This document shows, piece by piece, positions 26,801 through 34,562 of a DNA stretch of 64,000 nt. The notes below the pieces were generated by a model. The model worked only from the letters and a program-made list of their open reading frames with translations. It was not told the DNA's origin and did no database searches. Origin of the DNA: Corynebacterium aquilae DSM 44791 (lineage in GTDB: Bacteria; Actinomycetota; Actinomycetes; Mycobacteriales; Mycobacteriaceae); assembly GCF_001941445.1 (NCBI RefSeq), contig NZ_CP009245.1, forward strand, positions 705,992-769,991. The letters are read 5' to 3'. A program made the position numbers and the translations under genes. Within the stretch, counting starts at the first letter, position 1. Every line of letters begins with the position of its first letter.

Positions 26801-29800
26801 GTTGCGCTGATAGGCGTACGGCGTGAACTGCTCGCCCAGGCCTGGCAACTCACGGGCAGAGCCATCGAACTCAGGGGCGCGGTAGTTGTTGTGCAATTGG
26901 TTGTAGAGGTCAATGACCTCACGGCGGCGCTCGGGATCATCCCACAACCACTTCTCGAAGTCCTCTTGGATGCGCCGAGCCTGCTTGGCTGCCATTAGTG
27001 TGGCATCAGCATTGAGCTTGGCCTTACCGGTGAGTTCGGTGAACTGCTTGGAGTTATTAATCCGGCTACTTTTACCCATGAGCATGTCCTCAAAGATGGC
27101 CACGCCACCTTTGACGATGCCGTACTTCGGACGTTCACACGCCAGCCCCTGATTAGCGCACTCCTTGGCACCAGGAAGCTCGTTGCTGAAGTTTGGTGTG
27201 TCGTTGGGCCGGATAACCACGCCAAAAGCCGAGTCGAACCCCAATGGGCGGCGGTAACGCTCGTAGAAGGTAGAGACGGTGTCTTGCTCCATCTTCAACC
27301 GACCGTCATAGGAGACGATGTCCCAGTGCCTGCGGGTGCCACCCACGCGATCTACCAGGTAGTCCTGGTAGTAGGTCGTAGGCAGCCACCCCACACCAAT
27401 CGAAACGTTGATGCCTTCCTCGATGCGTTTGGGCTGCACCTCGCGCAAGGCTTCCACGTTGGCCTCGAAACGCGAATCTTTCTCCGCAGCTACTCGCGCC
27501 TGGCGCAGTTTATCGCGCACCATCCCTGAGGTATACATCACGGCAGGGATGAAGGAATCAGGATTTTCAGGATCGCGGTAGGCGACTTTTTCTTCCACCA
27601 AGCGGTGTTCGACCTCTTCAAGGCTGATATCCATCAGCTCCGAAATGGCTCCGATGTCTAGTCCTCCGGTGCGCGCACGCACCGCAGAGGCCGCATCCCG
27701 GAGATTATCGGTATGGGTTAGCTCCATCTCACGCCGTGCGGGGTCTTTGACAAACACCGCCGACTTGGCCGCCGTCTGAGTCAGCTCGTCGAAGTCTTCC
27801 AGCGAAATCAGCGCCGCCAGCATCGGATCAGCCTTAAACGGCTGCAGATGCGGCTGCACCTTGGTATCGACCGCTTCCTTTTCCGCAGCCATCTGGCGCA
27901 GCTCAGCTTCGGTGTCCTCATCGGGCAACGTGTCGGCACTGAACTGGTTTTCCTGCTGCCATTGGGTCAAAAGATCCTGGTATCGGACTTCCTGGCGTGC
28001 CTTAGACGGGACACGCGGCGGTGCGTAAGTGAAGCGGTTAATCGGCCCATACGTTTGGGCGTAGTCGTCGTATTGCTGATTCAGCAAGCCACGAAGCTCC
28101 ACCACATCTTCGGTATCAAGCCCGTTGGCGTCGCTGTAGGCCTCTCGAAGCTGCAGAGCGGTTTCGCGCAGGTCAATCAAAGCGATAGTCTCAGCAGCAC
28201 GATTTTTTGCCACCTTCGCAACCTCCCAGTCGCGCCTGCCCATCACGTAGAACGTGGTATTGCTACCAGCACGCTCATAGCGCAACTCACCTTCAATCGC
28301 CTGGCGGGCGCTACGCAGATGCACCTTCGATGGTTCATCGACCTCGACAACCTCCGGGGCGTAGTGGGCGCGATCGCCAAGGTTGCGGATATCGCGTGAA
28401 ACGACATCGACGATCCGCTGCCCAATAGGCGTATCACCCATTGCACGCACCACAAGGCGCGTGCCGAACGGGCCGCTGTCATTAGACACATGCCCCAGAA
28501 TGTGGTCGGAGTTGTCTAGGAAGTAGCTATTCACATGGTGGCGGACGCCATCAATGTGGACGGCGCGAGAGGACAAAAACGCCTTCGTGGATTCCAAGGG
28601 CTGCTCCCCGGCACGCCTTTTGCGCAGTACCAGCAAGTCCGCTGCAGCCTGCGTGCCAGCCTCGGCAGAAAAGGTGCCCTCGGGCAAGCGCACAGCAGAG
28701 ATGACATCCATGTCCTCGGCCAGTGCTTGGCGCACGCGGTCATCGAGCTTGTCTGCGGTGCCGGTCGAGGTCAACATCACCTGATAGCCACCAGGTGCGA
28801 CCAACTGCGCAGACTTAGTGAGGAAGTAGTCATGCAGGCGGAAATTCTGCCGGTTATCCACCGGATCGTAGGGGCTGACATCGGCATAAGGGACGTTGCC
28901 AACTGCGGCATGAAAACTTGCCTGCGGTTCGTCAACGTCCTGGAAGCCTGCATTGACAACGGTGGCGTTGGGGTACAGGTAGGAAGAGATTGAGGCAGCA
29001 ATCGGATCAAGTTCCACACCAACCATGCGGGTGGTTGCTGGTGCGTGCTCCATCAGCCCACCAATGCCGCTACCAGGCTCCAACACACGCTGGATGCCGT
29101 CAGCGTTGTCGTAGCCTGCAGCCTTGAGCACATCCCACATAGCTGTGGTCACTTCTGCCGGGGTGTAGTACGCGGTGAGCACAGTGGCTTTCAGCTCGGC
29201 GTATAGGTCTTCATCGCCGACCAGCTCACGCAGCTCGTTGCGCTCTTTGACCCACTTCGGGTTGGCCTCGTTGAAGATCTCAGCGCACTTGCCCCACGCG
29301 GAGTACTTCGCCAGTACCTGTTGTTCCTCGCGGGTAGCCCAACGGCCTTCCTCATTGAGTGCGTGCAACAGCCTGATGGCCTCCATGTTGGCCCGTGCTC
29401 GCGCCTTTGGCCCACTCGGCGGCATCAGCTCGCCGCGTTCGAAGCGGACAGGCTCCCCAGCTCGCTGCGGAGCATTAGCGGCAATGCTGCGAAGCACCTG
29501 CTCCATATCCGGGAGGTCATCCTCAGCGGCCGCCACAGCGTTGCTGGCTGCAGTCTCAGATGGCGGTTGAGTGACAGCGCTATCAGGCACCGCTGCGCCT
29601 TGCTGCGTTAGTGCCGAAACACCTTGGCCGCTTGCTGCCGTGGTGGTTTGCTGCGCAGGGGACTCGGTGTCAGTGGGACTAGGTGCCGTGGCATCTTGGC
29701 CACTCGGTGTATTGGTGGCTCCGGCTGCGTCTGCGGCAAGTTGCTGCTGTGCTTGGATTGTGGCCTGCTCAAAGGACAGACCCTCCTCGCGTTGGAGGCG

Positions 29801-31474
29801 GATAGTCTCTTCGACCACCGTCAGCCGGTCGGTGAGAAATTCACGCCAGTTCTCATGGTCAAGCCAGGTATCAAGCAGGTCGTGGTCTGCTTCGTCAGTG
29901 CTAGTGGCCTCGTAGAAGTCCCGCTCAAACTCGGGGTGGTCATCGAACCACTCGTCACGCAGTTGAACGTAGAGTTCGACTTCGCCTTCGTCCGTGTAGT
30001 CTTCGCGGATCACGATATCGAGGTAGTCGGTTTGGTAGGTGCGCTCATTGACACCGGAGACAGCAGTGGTCGCGCTTGCCTCCCAGTGCTCCATCTCGCC
30101 TGCATCCAGCCACACTCCATCGATGTCAAAGCCAGGGATGTCTAGCTCGCCTGCGTCTTCCTCGGTAGGCGCTGCCGAATCTGCGCTTACCTGCACCTTG
30201 GAGGGCGATTCATCGTCTGCAGGGGTATCCACACGGTTGCCATCCGCATCAATCTCGAACTGCTCGAGTTTTTCACCATCGGCGCTGACGTTGATTTCTG
30301 TGCGCTTGGTCTCCATGACCGAGCCGGAGTTTTGCGCAGGGTCAGCGTTGGTAGCGGGGGAGGTTTCTTGTGGCGTGGGAGTGGTGGTGTCAGATGCACT
30401 AGGCGACGAGGCGTCGGTAGCACTTGATGCCGAGGCGTCTTGGCTACGAGTCGACTCGGTTTCCTGCGGTGCCGCCTTTTCGGGCTGAGGCGTGATGGTC
30501 TGCTCCGGCTCGGACATCACGACTGCGCGAGGCTCCACATCAGGATCTAGGAGCCTGCCAGGCCGGTACAGACTGGCGTTGAAGTCGAAGTCTTCAATCA
30601 GTGCGAAGACTGTTCGGGCTGAGCGGTTGAACACGCCCAAATCGCGGGTAGCGCGTACCGCACGCGCCATGCCCTTGGCGATTTTTTCGGACTCCCGATT
30701 GATTGTGCGGGCGTCGGCGTCTTCGATGATGTTGTTGGCAATCTCACGCGCTCGGGGGAGGTTGTCCTCCCAGAAGGCGGAATAGCCGTTGCGCTCGGAG
30801 GGGGGTGTGGACTGCTTATGAATCGGTCCGTACTCGAAGACGTAATCGCGATATTGGCTGACTAGTTCGTCCAGGCTCTTTTGCCCACGTCCTGCCTGTA
30901 CTCGGCGAGCGGTTGCCAGCATCTCCATCAGCGCGATGCGGCGATCCAGTGCGGCACCGGTGCGTAGCGTCAAAGGGGCAGACATCGAACCAGGCAGGTT
31001 CTCAACATCGACCCATCCTTCTTGACCTAAGCCGTAGGGGTCGAAGACATAGAAGTCGTAGACATCCTTTTTCGGCTGCACCCACGCCAGCTCACCAGGC
31101 TCAGGGTTTTCCGGCACTGGGGACTTGCGGTAGGCCTTTGCCGGGCGATCATCGCTACGCTGCTCTGCGGCTTGCTCGCGCTGCTCTTGTTCCGGTTCTT
31201 GTGTTGCAGATTCGGAGACAGGTTCAACAGGGCCGATGGGTTGGCCGTTGTCATCGAGTTCCTGGGTGAAAAGGCCACCACGGGTCGGGATGATCGCGTG
31301 CCGCCGGATGACGACCTGGGGTACCTCATCGACTGCTTCCTCTGCCGGGGCAGCCTCTACAGCTGCATCCTCAGCCTGTTGTTCTGCGGCTTCGGCCTCG
31401 GCGTTGAGTTCTTCGAGAACATCAAAGAGGTTGGGGCCGTCGTCGATGATCTTTTTTCGTCGAGCCACCTTCAT
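23828..31474 (-). CDS. Giant N6-methylase/SF2-helicase fusion (about 2548 aa, DarB-like)
   Basis: Two catalytic modules are visible. A methyltransferase has motif I RVLEPGSGIGGL near residue 796 and motif IV GNVPYAD near 864. A SNF2-like helicase has HVVGAGKTGT near 1575, MVDEAHMYKN near 1735 and QREGRIKRQG near 2088. A long acidic, Ser/Thr/Pro-rich N-terminal region (about 1-700) includes linkers encoded by octamer arrays. Similar fusions in phages and ICEs (P1 DarB type) protect or remodel incoming DNA. ATG 31474 lies directly against a GAAAGGA site; GTG 31468 would give better spacing and could be the true start. Confidence 0.88.
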   Translation of the reverse strand: MKVARRKKIIDDGPNLFDVLEELNAEAEAAEQQAEDAAVEAAPAEEAVDEVPQVVIRRHAIIPTRGGLFTQELDDNGQPIGPVEPVSESATQEPEQEQREQAAEQRSDDRPAKAYRKSPVPENPEPGELAWVQPKKDVYDFYVFDPYGLGQEGWVDVENLPGSMSAPLTLRTGAALDRRIALMEMLATARRVQAGRGQKSLDELVSQYRDYVFEYGPIHKQSTPPSERNGYSAFWEDNLPRAREIANNIIEDADARTINRESEKIAKGMARAVRATRDLGVFNRSARTVFALIEDFDFNASLYRPGRLLDPDVEPRAVVMSEPEQTITPQPEKAAPQETESTRSQDASASSATDASSPSASDTTTPTPQETSPATNADPAQNSGSVMETKRTEINVSADGEKLEQFEIDADGNRVDTPADDESPSKVQVSADSAAPTEEDAGELDIPGFDIDGVWLDAGEMEHWEASATTAVSGVNERTYQTDYLDIVIREDYTDEGEVELYVQLRDEWFDDHPEFERDFYEATSTDEADHDLLDTWLDHENWREFLTDRLTVVEETIRLQREEGLSFEQATIQAQQQLAADAAGATNTPSGQDATAPSPTDTESPAQQTTTAASGQGVSALTQQGAAVPDSAVTQPPSETAASNAVAAAEDDLPDMEQVLRSIAANAPQRAGEPVRFERGELMPPSGPKARARANMEAIRLLHALNEEGRWATREEQQVLAKYSAWGKCAEIFNEANPKWVKERNELRELVGDEDLYAELKATVLTAYYTPAEVTTAMWDVLKAAGYDNADGIQRVLEPGSGIGGLMEHAPATTRMVGVELDPIAASISSYLYPNATVVNAGFQDVDEPQASFHAAVGNVPYADVSPYDPVDNRQNFRLHDYFLTKSAQLVAPGGYQVMLTSTGTADKLDDRVRQALAEDMDVISAVRLPEGTFSAEAGTQAAADLLVLRKRRAGEQPLESTKAFLSSRAVHIDGVRHHVNSYFLDNSDHILGHVSNDSGPFGTRLVVRAMGDTPIGQRIVDVVSRDIRNLGDRAHYAPEVVEVDEPSKVHLRSARQAIEGELRYERAGSNTTFYVMGRRDWEVAKVAKNRAAETIALIDLRETALQLREAYSDANGLDTEDVVELRGLLNQQYDDYAQTYGPINRFTYAPPRVPSKARQEVRYQDLLTQWQQENQFSADTLPDEDTEAELRQMAAEKEAVDTKVQPHLQPFKADPMLAALISLEDFDELTQTAAKSAVFVKDPARREMELTHTDNLRDAASAVRARTGGLDIGAISELMDISLEEVEHRLVEEKVAYRDPENPDSFIPAVMYTSGMVRDKLRQARVAAEKDSRFEANVEALREVQPKRIEEGINVSIGVGWLPTTYYQDYLVDRVGGTRRHWDIVSYDGRLKMEQDTVSTFYERYRRPLGFDSAFGVVIRPNDTPNFSNELPGAKECANQGLACERPKYGIVKGGVAIFEDMLMGKSSRINNSKQFTELTGKAKLNADATLMAAKQARRIQEDFEKWLWDDPERRREVIDLYNQLHNNYRAPEFDGSARELPGLGEQFTPYAYQRNAVERIVNQPTVLLNHVVGAGKTGTMFMGAMELKRLGAIKQPWIVVPNHLVEQVTREASQWYPGAKVLSSTGVSSAQQKRRFLGQTMATEWDMVIVSQSVFDDVQASKAYREEYVDQSLNRMYNDIAGLNKTGGTSIKSVKALERQLKQRTERLSKLVKEDKPDTIPFEALNVDYLMVDEAHMYKNLERFSENPEIAHPGSQRAAGLDMKLGILRDKAEKAGLDPAKTPIATFATGTPIANNYAEMWVLAHYLRPEQLEKAGLESVGFYSSQYLRNEEVVEIRPTGTGLMSKTRTTGYVNMPELVRLNSSFMDTVTTKDLDLKLPQVGEDGKSTIVTFTPEQTVVDAMLDLSMRVAFMEGTHGEEDIDNTLKAMSDGQKITMHPKLAGIRVSEQSRRVIEVANQVERVWTENKDKEYPKQVGEGMHPNKGALQVVFCDTGTPKKDGSFSMYKAMKDEFVSRGMDPNRIAFVHDWDHDRAGLWRRCNDGELDVLIGSTQKMGTGANIQRRLIALHHVDVPWRPADLEQREGRIKRQGNLNDRVEIFNYVASNTLDSVRWQQLERKQLGVQQLLEGTLEARHVDAEVEDVAGQYAQMKAFATGDPRYITAEELRRKVGELQAEYTQHEALKKQQVENYRFDQRRMERLEGEIADIEGFRHALGVDADRKELLDSIDVRFASNDFQGTSPATTLVKALYNRQGNAFTLGTQVFNVEYVRDLGGMLGNYGMRITPQGFAKVPPLEIGLADVEAAVDSVRASEADQLMDAQRKPDAPLRATPAARGLLARLDNWLGAQETRVTSRKLEVADIQDRLDTYSVAPDEEFPKLAELEQAKAALEKVESELHEMEQSEEFQTRREEQLDRLSRTGRTPRWTLRYSPTKGYAQKIWGLEDRDLLTAMQSNYEWALEKGYKVPPLNKENLLFHLDALDPDFDWENGVLPPKLEDLQAVVDLREQADAMYSDAVQALDPGQHDDHDEDEDEHSAIEDDDANEA
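29587..29722 (+). repeat. Octamer array C, inside the methylase-helicase gene
   Basis: Seventeen consecutive octamers in one phase, for example GCGCCTTG at 29595, ACACCTTG at 29619, GGGACTAG at 29675, GTGCCGTG at 29683 and GCATCTTG at 29691. On the coding strand they encode a low-complexity linker including TPSGQDATAPSPTD. Because 8 is not a multiple of 3, the phasing is a DNA-level property and not a codon repeat. Confidence 0.75.
30363..30466 (+). repeat. Octamer array D, inside the methylase-helicase gene
   Basis: Thirteen octamers in phase with one another, the best being TGCACTAG at 30395, AGCACTTG at 30419, GCGTCTTG at 30435 and TCGACTCG at 30451. They encode the Ser/Ala/Thr-rich linker with SQDASASSATDASSPS. 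Some units between 30371 and 30394 are weak. Confidence 0.65.
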
Positions 31475-31623
31475 TCCTTTCGTAGAGCTGACTGCAGGTG
31501 AAGATGACTGTGGAGAATGCCGTCTGGCCTCGCAACGACTTCGCGCACATGCTGGAGAAAGGGCGGACATGCAGCAAGCCCCAGAGATTGGGTTCTCTGG
31601 GGCTTGCTGCGCGCGGTGTGGTG

Positions 31624-32322
31624 TTACGGCATGACCATGTTGATGGCTTCGAAGCGGGCTTCCATCTTCGGACGGTAGTCCTCGACCAGAGGGCCGATAA
31701 TGTCGGTGATCACGCGTGACTGGGCGTATTCCCAGCCAGCTTGGTCGGGTTCTTCGTGCTCGCCGAAGTAGCTGAACGCGTACTCCATGAGATCGATGTA
31801 AGCGCTACCAAGAGGCGCTTGCCAGATATCACCGTTGTTGAGCTTGGTATAGGCACGAAGCCAAGCGAAGTTTGTTCGGCTAAATGGGTCGGTGTCTGGA
31901 TTACCGCCGGTAGCTTTGTAGCGTTCAGATTCAGCAAGCTCGCGGGCGGTGGCGAGGTCTTCACGGTAGTGGAGATTGGCAGGATCTTCCTTGAGCTTTT
32001 GATTCATCTCACTCAGCCGCTTCATTTCTTCATCGACACCAAAGGTGGACTTCGGCAGTTTCAGGCCTGCATCCCACCAGCGCTGAGTTTCCTCACCCAG
32101 GGGTTCAATCAGCACGCCGGTAAGGCCGCTGAGGAACTGCTGGACGTGGCCAAGGCCTTGTGGGTCGATGTTGGTAAACATCGCTAGCGATTCCACGAGG
32201 GTTGGGTGGGTGTCTTCGTCGATGTAGAGGCATTCCAGCGCCTGCTTGAGTTCACGGTGGTCGTGTAGGTAGTAGGTGACGCTGGTGTCAGGGTCAGTGA
32301 TGTCGAGGTGGTAGGTCGCCAT
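31624..32322 (-). CDS. Hypothetical element protein (232 aa)
   Basis: ATG 32322 (MATYHLDITDPDTSVTYYL) is preferred because AAAGGAG lies 9 bases upstream; longer starts would overlap octamer array E. The product is acidic and mostly helical, with WWDAGLKLPKSTFGVDEEM in the middle and a C-terminal EYAQSRVITDIIGPLVEDY. No known domain is recognised. It is downstream of the RHH gene on the same strand, with array E in between, so its expression is plausibly controlled by the RHH protein. Confidence 0.75.
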   Translation of the reverse strand: MATYHLDITDPDTSVTYYLHDHRELKQALECLYIDEDTHPTLVESLAMFTNIDPQGLGHVQQFLSGLTGVLIEPLGEETQRWWDAGLKLPKSTFGVDEEMKRLSEMNQKLKEDPANLHYREDLATARELAESERYKATGGNPDTDPFSRTNFAWLRAYTKLNNGDIWQAPLGSAYIDLMEYAFSYFGEHEEPDQAGWEYAQSRVITDIIGPLVEDYRPKMEARFEAINMVMP

Positions 32323-32356
32323 GGTGGCGGCTCCTTTCGTTATCGGTGTCGTCTCT

Positions 32357-32436
32357 GACCCTAGGTGCATTGGCACCTAGGGGTTATGGTGCCTTGTGAC
32401 CAAGGTACCTAGGAGTCTTGGCCACTTGGTGACGTG
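32357..32436 (+). repeat. Octamer array E, overlapping the end of the RHH gene
   Basis: Ten perfect-phase octamers, among them GACCCTAG at 32357, GCACCTAG at 32373, GTGCCTTG at 32389, GTACCTAG at 32405 and GCCACTTG at 32421. The last base is G in 10 of 10, the seventh A/T in 10 of 10, and the first G in 9 of 10. The array spans the promoter region of the 232-residue gene and the final codons of the RHH gene. Confidence 0.88.
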
Positions 32437-32651
32437 CTGGCCTCAGCCTTTTGCAGCCGCAGTTCGATGGCCTGGAGCAAGAACTCGGTGAGAGTGATGT
32501 CGTCCTCTAGCGCGACCCGCTTAATGGTCTTGCGCATCTCAGGTGTGATGCGTACTGCAATGCGCACGCGGGTGTCGTCGTTGAGCTGCTTGGCGCGTTC
32601 GCGCATTTCGTCGGTTGCTTTCTTCGGTTTACGCATAGGGCCGGTAGCCAT
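32409..32651 (-). CDS. Ribbon-helix-helix DNA-binding protein, ParG/Omega-like partner of ParA (80 aa)
   Basis: A basic N-terminal arm (MRKPKKATDEMRERAKQ) precedes a ribbon-helix-helix: strand TRVRIAVRI, helix TPEMRKTIKRVALED, turn and helix ITLTEFLLQAIELRLQK. This is the layout of small centromere-binding proteins of type Ib partition loci. It lies 32 bases downstream of parA. The last residues SPSGQDS are encoded by octamer array E. It is the best candidate to bind the octamer arrays, as ParG and Omega bind short tandem repeats and also repress promoters. Confidence 0.88.
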   Translation of the reverse strand: MATGPMRKPKKATDEMRERAKQLNDDTRVRIAVRITPEMRKTIKRVALEDDITLTEFLLQAIELRLQKAEASTSPSGQDS

Positions 32652-32683
32652 GATGGTCTCCTTTGTGTGGTCTCGGTAGGTTG

Positions 32684-33289
32684 TTAGCTCAGAGCTGCGG
32701 TGATGTAGTCAGCCAGTTCACGATAGCCGTGGAGATCGCCTTCCGGGCGGGTGCCCACCATGTGTTTGATGGCTTCACGCTGGGGGATGACAACGGGTGC
32801 GACGGTGAAGCCTTCTTCGCGCATCGCGGTGTCCATTTCTCGGTAGCTGACCGTGCGGGGGTTGGCTGCGGTCATCAGCACTGCACCGCCGAGGGAATGG
32901 TCTTGCCCAGCCTGCATATCCCGCAGGGTTTCCAGAATCGACCAGACGCGGTCAGCATCGAGGCTCGAGTGGCCGGTGGGTACGAGGACGAAGTCAGCAG
33001 CATCGATGGCTGCATCGATGATCTGGGGGTAGCCGGGTGGGCAGTCGATCAGGACGTAGTCTTCGCGTGCGGCACCTTTCATGGTGCGCATGTTTGCTGC
33101 GGCGACCGTGAACGGCAGAGGCTGGGTCTCCTCGGCGCATTCTGCCCATGCGGAGGCCGAGCCTTGGGGGTCAGCGTCGTAGACAACGACACTGTGGCCT
33201 TTATCGGCCAGGGCGGTGGCCAGCAGGATGCTGGTGGTGGTTTTGCCTGTGCCGCCTTTGAGGTTGCAGATGGCGATTTTCTTGGTCAT
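32684..33289 (-). CDS. parA: ParA-family partition ATPase, short ParF-like type (201 aa)
   Basis: The protein opens MTKKIAICNLKGGTGKTTTS with the deviant Walker A motif at residues 11-18. DADPQGSA follows near 40, and the switch YVLIDCPPGYP near 75-85. It lacks the N-terminal helix-turn-helix of type Ia ParA, which fits type Ib partners that use a small RHH protein. It should move or tether the excised ICE circle to the nucleoid. It lies between int and the RHH gene on the same strand, 13 bases from int. Confidence 0.93.
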   Translation of the reverse strand: MTKKIAICNLKGGTGKTTTSILLATALADKGHSVVVYDADPQGSASAWAECAEETQPLPFTVAAANMRTMKGAAREDYVLIDCPPGYPQIIDAAIDAADFVLVPTGHSSLDADRVWSILETLRDMQAGQDHSLGGAVLMTAANPRTVSYREMDTAMREEGFTVAPVVIPQREAIKHMVGTRPEGDLHGYRELADYITAALS

Positions 33290-33302
33290 TGGTTGTGTCC
33301 TT

Positions 33303-34151
33303 TCAGGTCAGGGAAGTAGCTGTAACCAGGTGCGTGAGCGCTGTTGCATCGCACTGGGTGTAGCGCTGAGTGGTGGCGACGTTGTTATGGCCAAGGGCTT
33401 GCTGGAGGGCAATGAGGTCGTGTCCGCCACGCACATAGGCGACCGTGGCGAAGCGGTGGCGCAGTGAGTGCAGGTTCCATGGCGCTGGCAGTACTTTGCG
33501 CGCGAGTTTGGAGACGTGTCGCGGTGACAGGTGCCCGTTGACTTTGCCGGGGAAGATGAAGCCATCTTCGCGCTCGTGGGTCAGTAGGCGAGCCAGTGCC
33601 AGAGGTACGGGAAGTACTCGCACCTTGCCGCCCTTGCCGTGCACGGTGAGCGTGCATCCGTCTTCGCCTGTGTCGATGTCGCGGGTATGCACCTGTGCGA
33701 TCTCCGCACACCGCAGTCCAAGTTCGGCAGCTAGTCGGATGATCAGTTCGGTGCGGGGGTTTGCAATCTGAAGAGCGTGCCGCACCGCATCCTCGGGGGT
33801 AGGCCGTGGGGGTGGTTGTTGACGTGAGATACCGCACATAACACGTTCGGCGGGGTTGTTGCCAGTGGGGCGTGTGTGCCAGGAGTAAAACGCTGTCACG
33901 CTCATGTAGTAGGCGTGCCGCGTTTCTGGTGCCCAGTTTTTCGAGCCTGCCCATTGCACTAGATCGTCTTCCGTGACGGATTCTGGAGTGACGTTACCGA
34001 GGTCTCGGGCGAGCCTTCGGAGGTGTCGGATACGGACATCGATGGTCGCCTCGCGCTTGCCTTCGGCGCGTAGTCGAAGCTCCCAATTTCTGAGGGGTTG
34101 TTGCCATTCCAGCGGGATGGCTTTGAGCTGTGGGCGGTCGGTAATAAGCAT
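33303..34151 (-). CDS. int: Tyrosine recombinase (ICE integrase, 282 aa)
   Basis: An N-terminal SAM-like core-binding domain (about 15-95) precedes the catalytic domain. The first Arg is in ELGLRCAEI near residue 147. HSLRHRFA is near 228, LGHNN near 257, and the Tyr nucleophile is in TTQRYTQ near 265. Length and motifs are XerC/D-like. It reads away from the att site 200 bp upstream, the usual place for an ICE integrase acting on a tRNA gene. The promoter region contains octamer array F. The head of an int-parA-rhh operon. Confidence 0.93.
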   Translation of the reverse strand: MLITDRPQLKAIPLEWQQPLRNWELRLRAEGKREATIDVRIRHLRRLARDLGNVTPESVTEDDLVQWAGSKNWAPETRHAYYMSVTAFYSWHTRPTGNNPAERVMCGISRQQPPPRPTPEDAVRHALQIANPRTELIIRLAAELGLRCAEIAQVHTRDIDTGEDGCTLTVHGKGGKVRVLPVPLALARLLTHEREDGFIFPGKVNGHLSPRHVSKLARKVLPAPWNLHSLRHRFATVAYVRGGHDLIALQQALGHNNVATTQRYTQCDATALTHLVTATSLT

Positions 34152-34168
34152 TTACTCACATCTACAAC

Positions 34169-34189
34169 CACCCCCTTGCACCGGGGGTG
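34169..34189. promoter_or_regulatory. Inverted repeat in the int promoter region
   Basis: CACCCCC (34169-34175) pairs with GGGGGTG (34183-34189), 18 bases upstream of the integrase start. It may be an operator or leader stem; no binding protein can be named. Confidence 0.4.
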
Positions 34190-34201
34190 AGTGACGTGGG
34201 T

Positions 34202-34265
34202 TTCCCTTGGTGCCATGGTGCCTAGTCCACTCGGGTACCTGTTGACTAGGTGATTTGGTGCCACG
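34202..34265 (+). repeat. Octamer array F, between int and att
   Basis: Eight in-phase octamers with G at the last position in all; the best are GTGCCATG at 34210, GTGCCTAG at 34218 and TTGACTAG at 34242. The array covers the likely int promoter, so RHH binding could couple partition to integrase control. Confidence 0.82.
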
Positions 34266-34354
34266 TGGGGTAAAAAAATAACCGCAGCTAGAAGCGGTTG
34301 AGCGCGAAAAAACAGCCGCTCCAGCGCGAGTACCAGTCGGGGAAAAGCAGACCG

Positions 34355-34395
<41 letters not shown>

Positions 34396-34402
34396 CGTTA
34401 AA

Positions 34403-34434
34403 GAAGACCCCCTCTCTTCGGAGAGGGGGTCTTC
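34403..34434 (+). terminator. Terminator after the tRNA-fMet fragment
   Basis: A perfect 14-bp stem (34403-34416 with 34421-34434) with a TTCG tetraloop lies 8 bases after the tRNA CCA. It is presumably the original tRNA terminator, on the chromosomal side of the junction. Confidence 0.88.
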
Positions 34435-34562
34435 GTGTTTGCGGTTTCGCTGAAACGAATCCTTGTGCTGCTCCCTCCATGGAATGATGGTGGATACGAG
34501 AGATAGACCTGTTTGTAGGCATTCTCCGCGATATTCCCAGCACTAGAGGGGGCAAAGATCTT

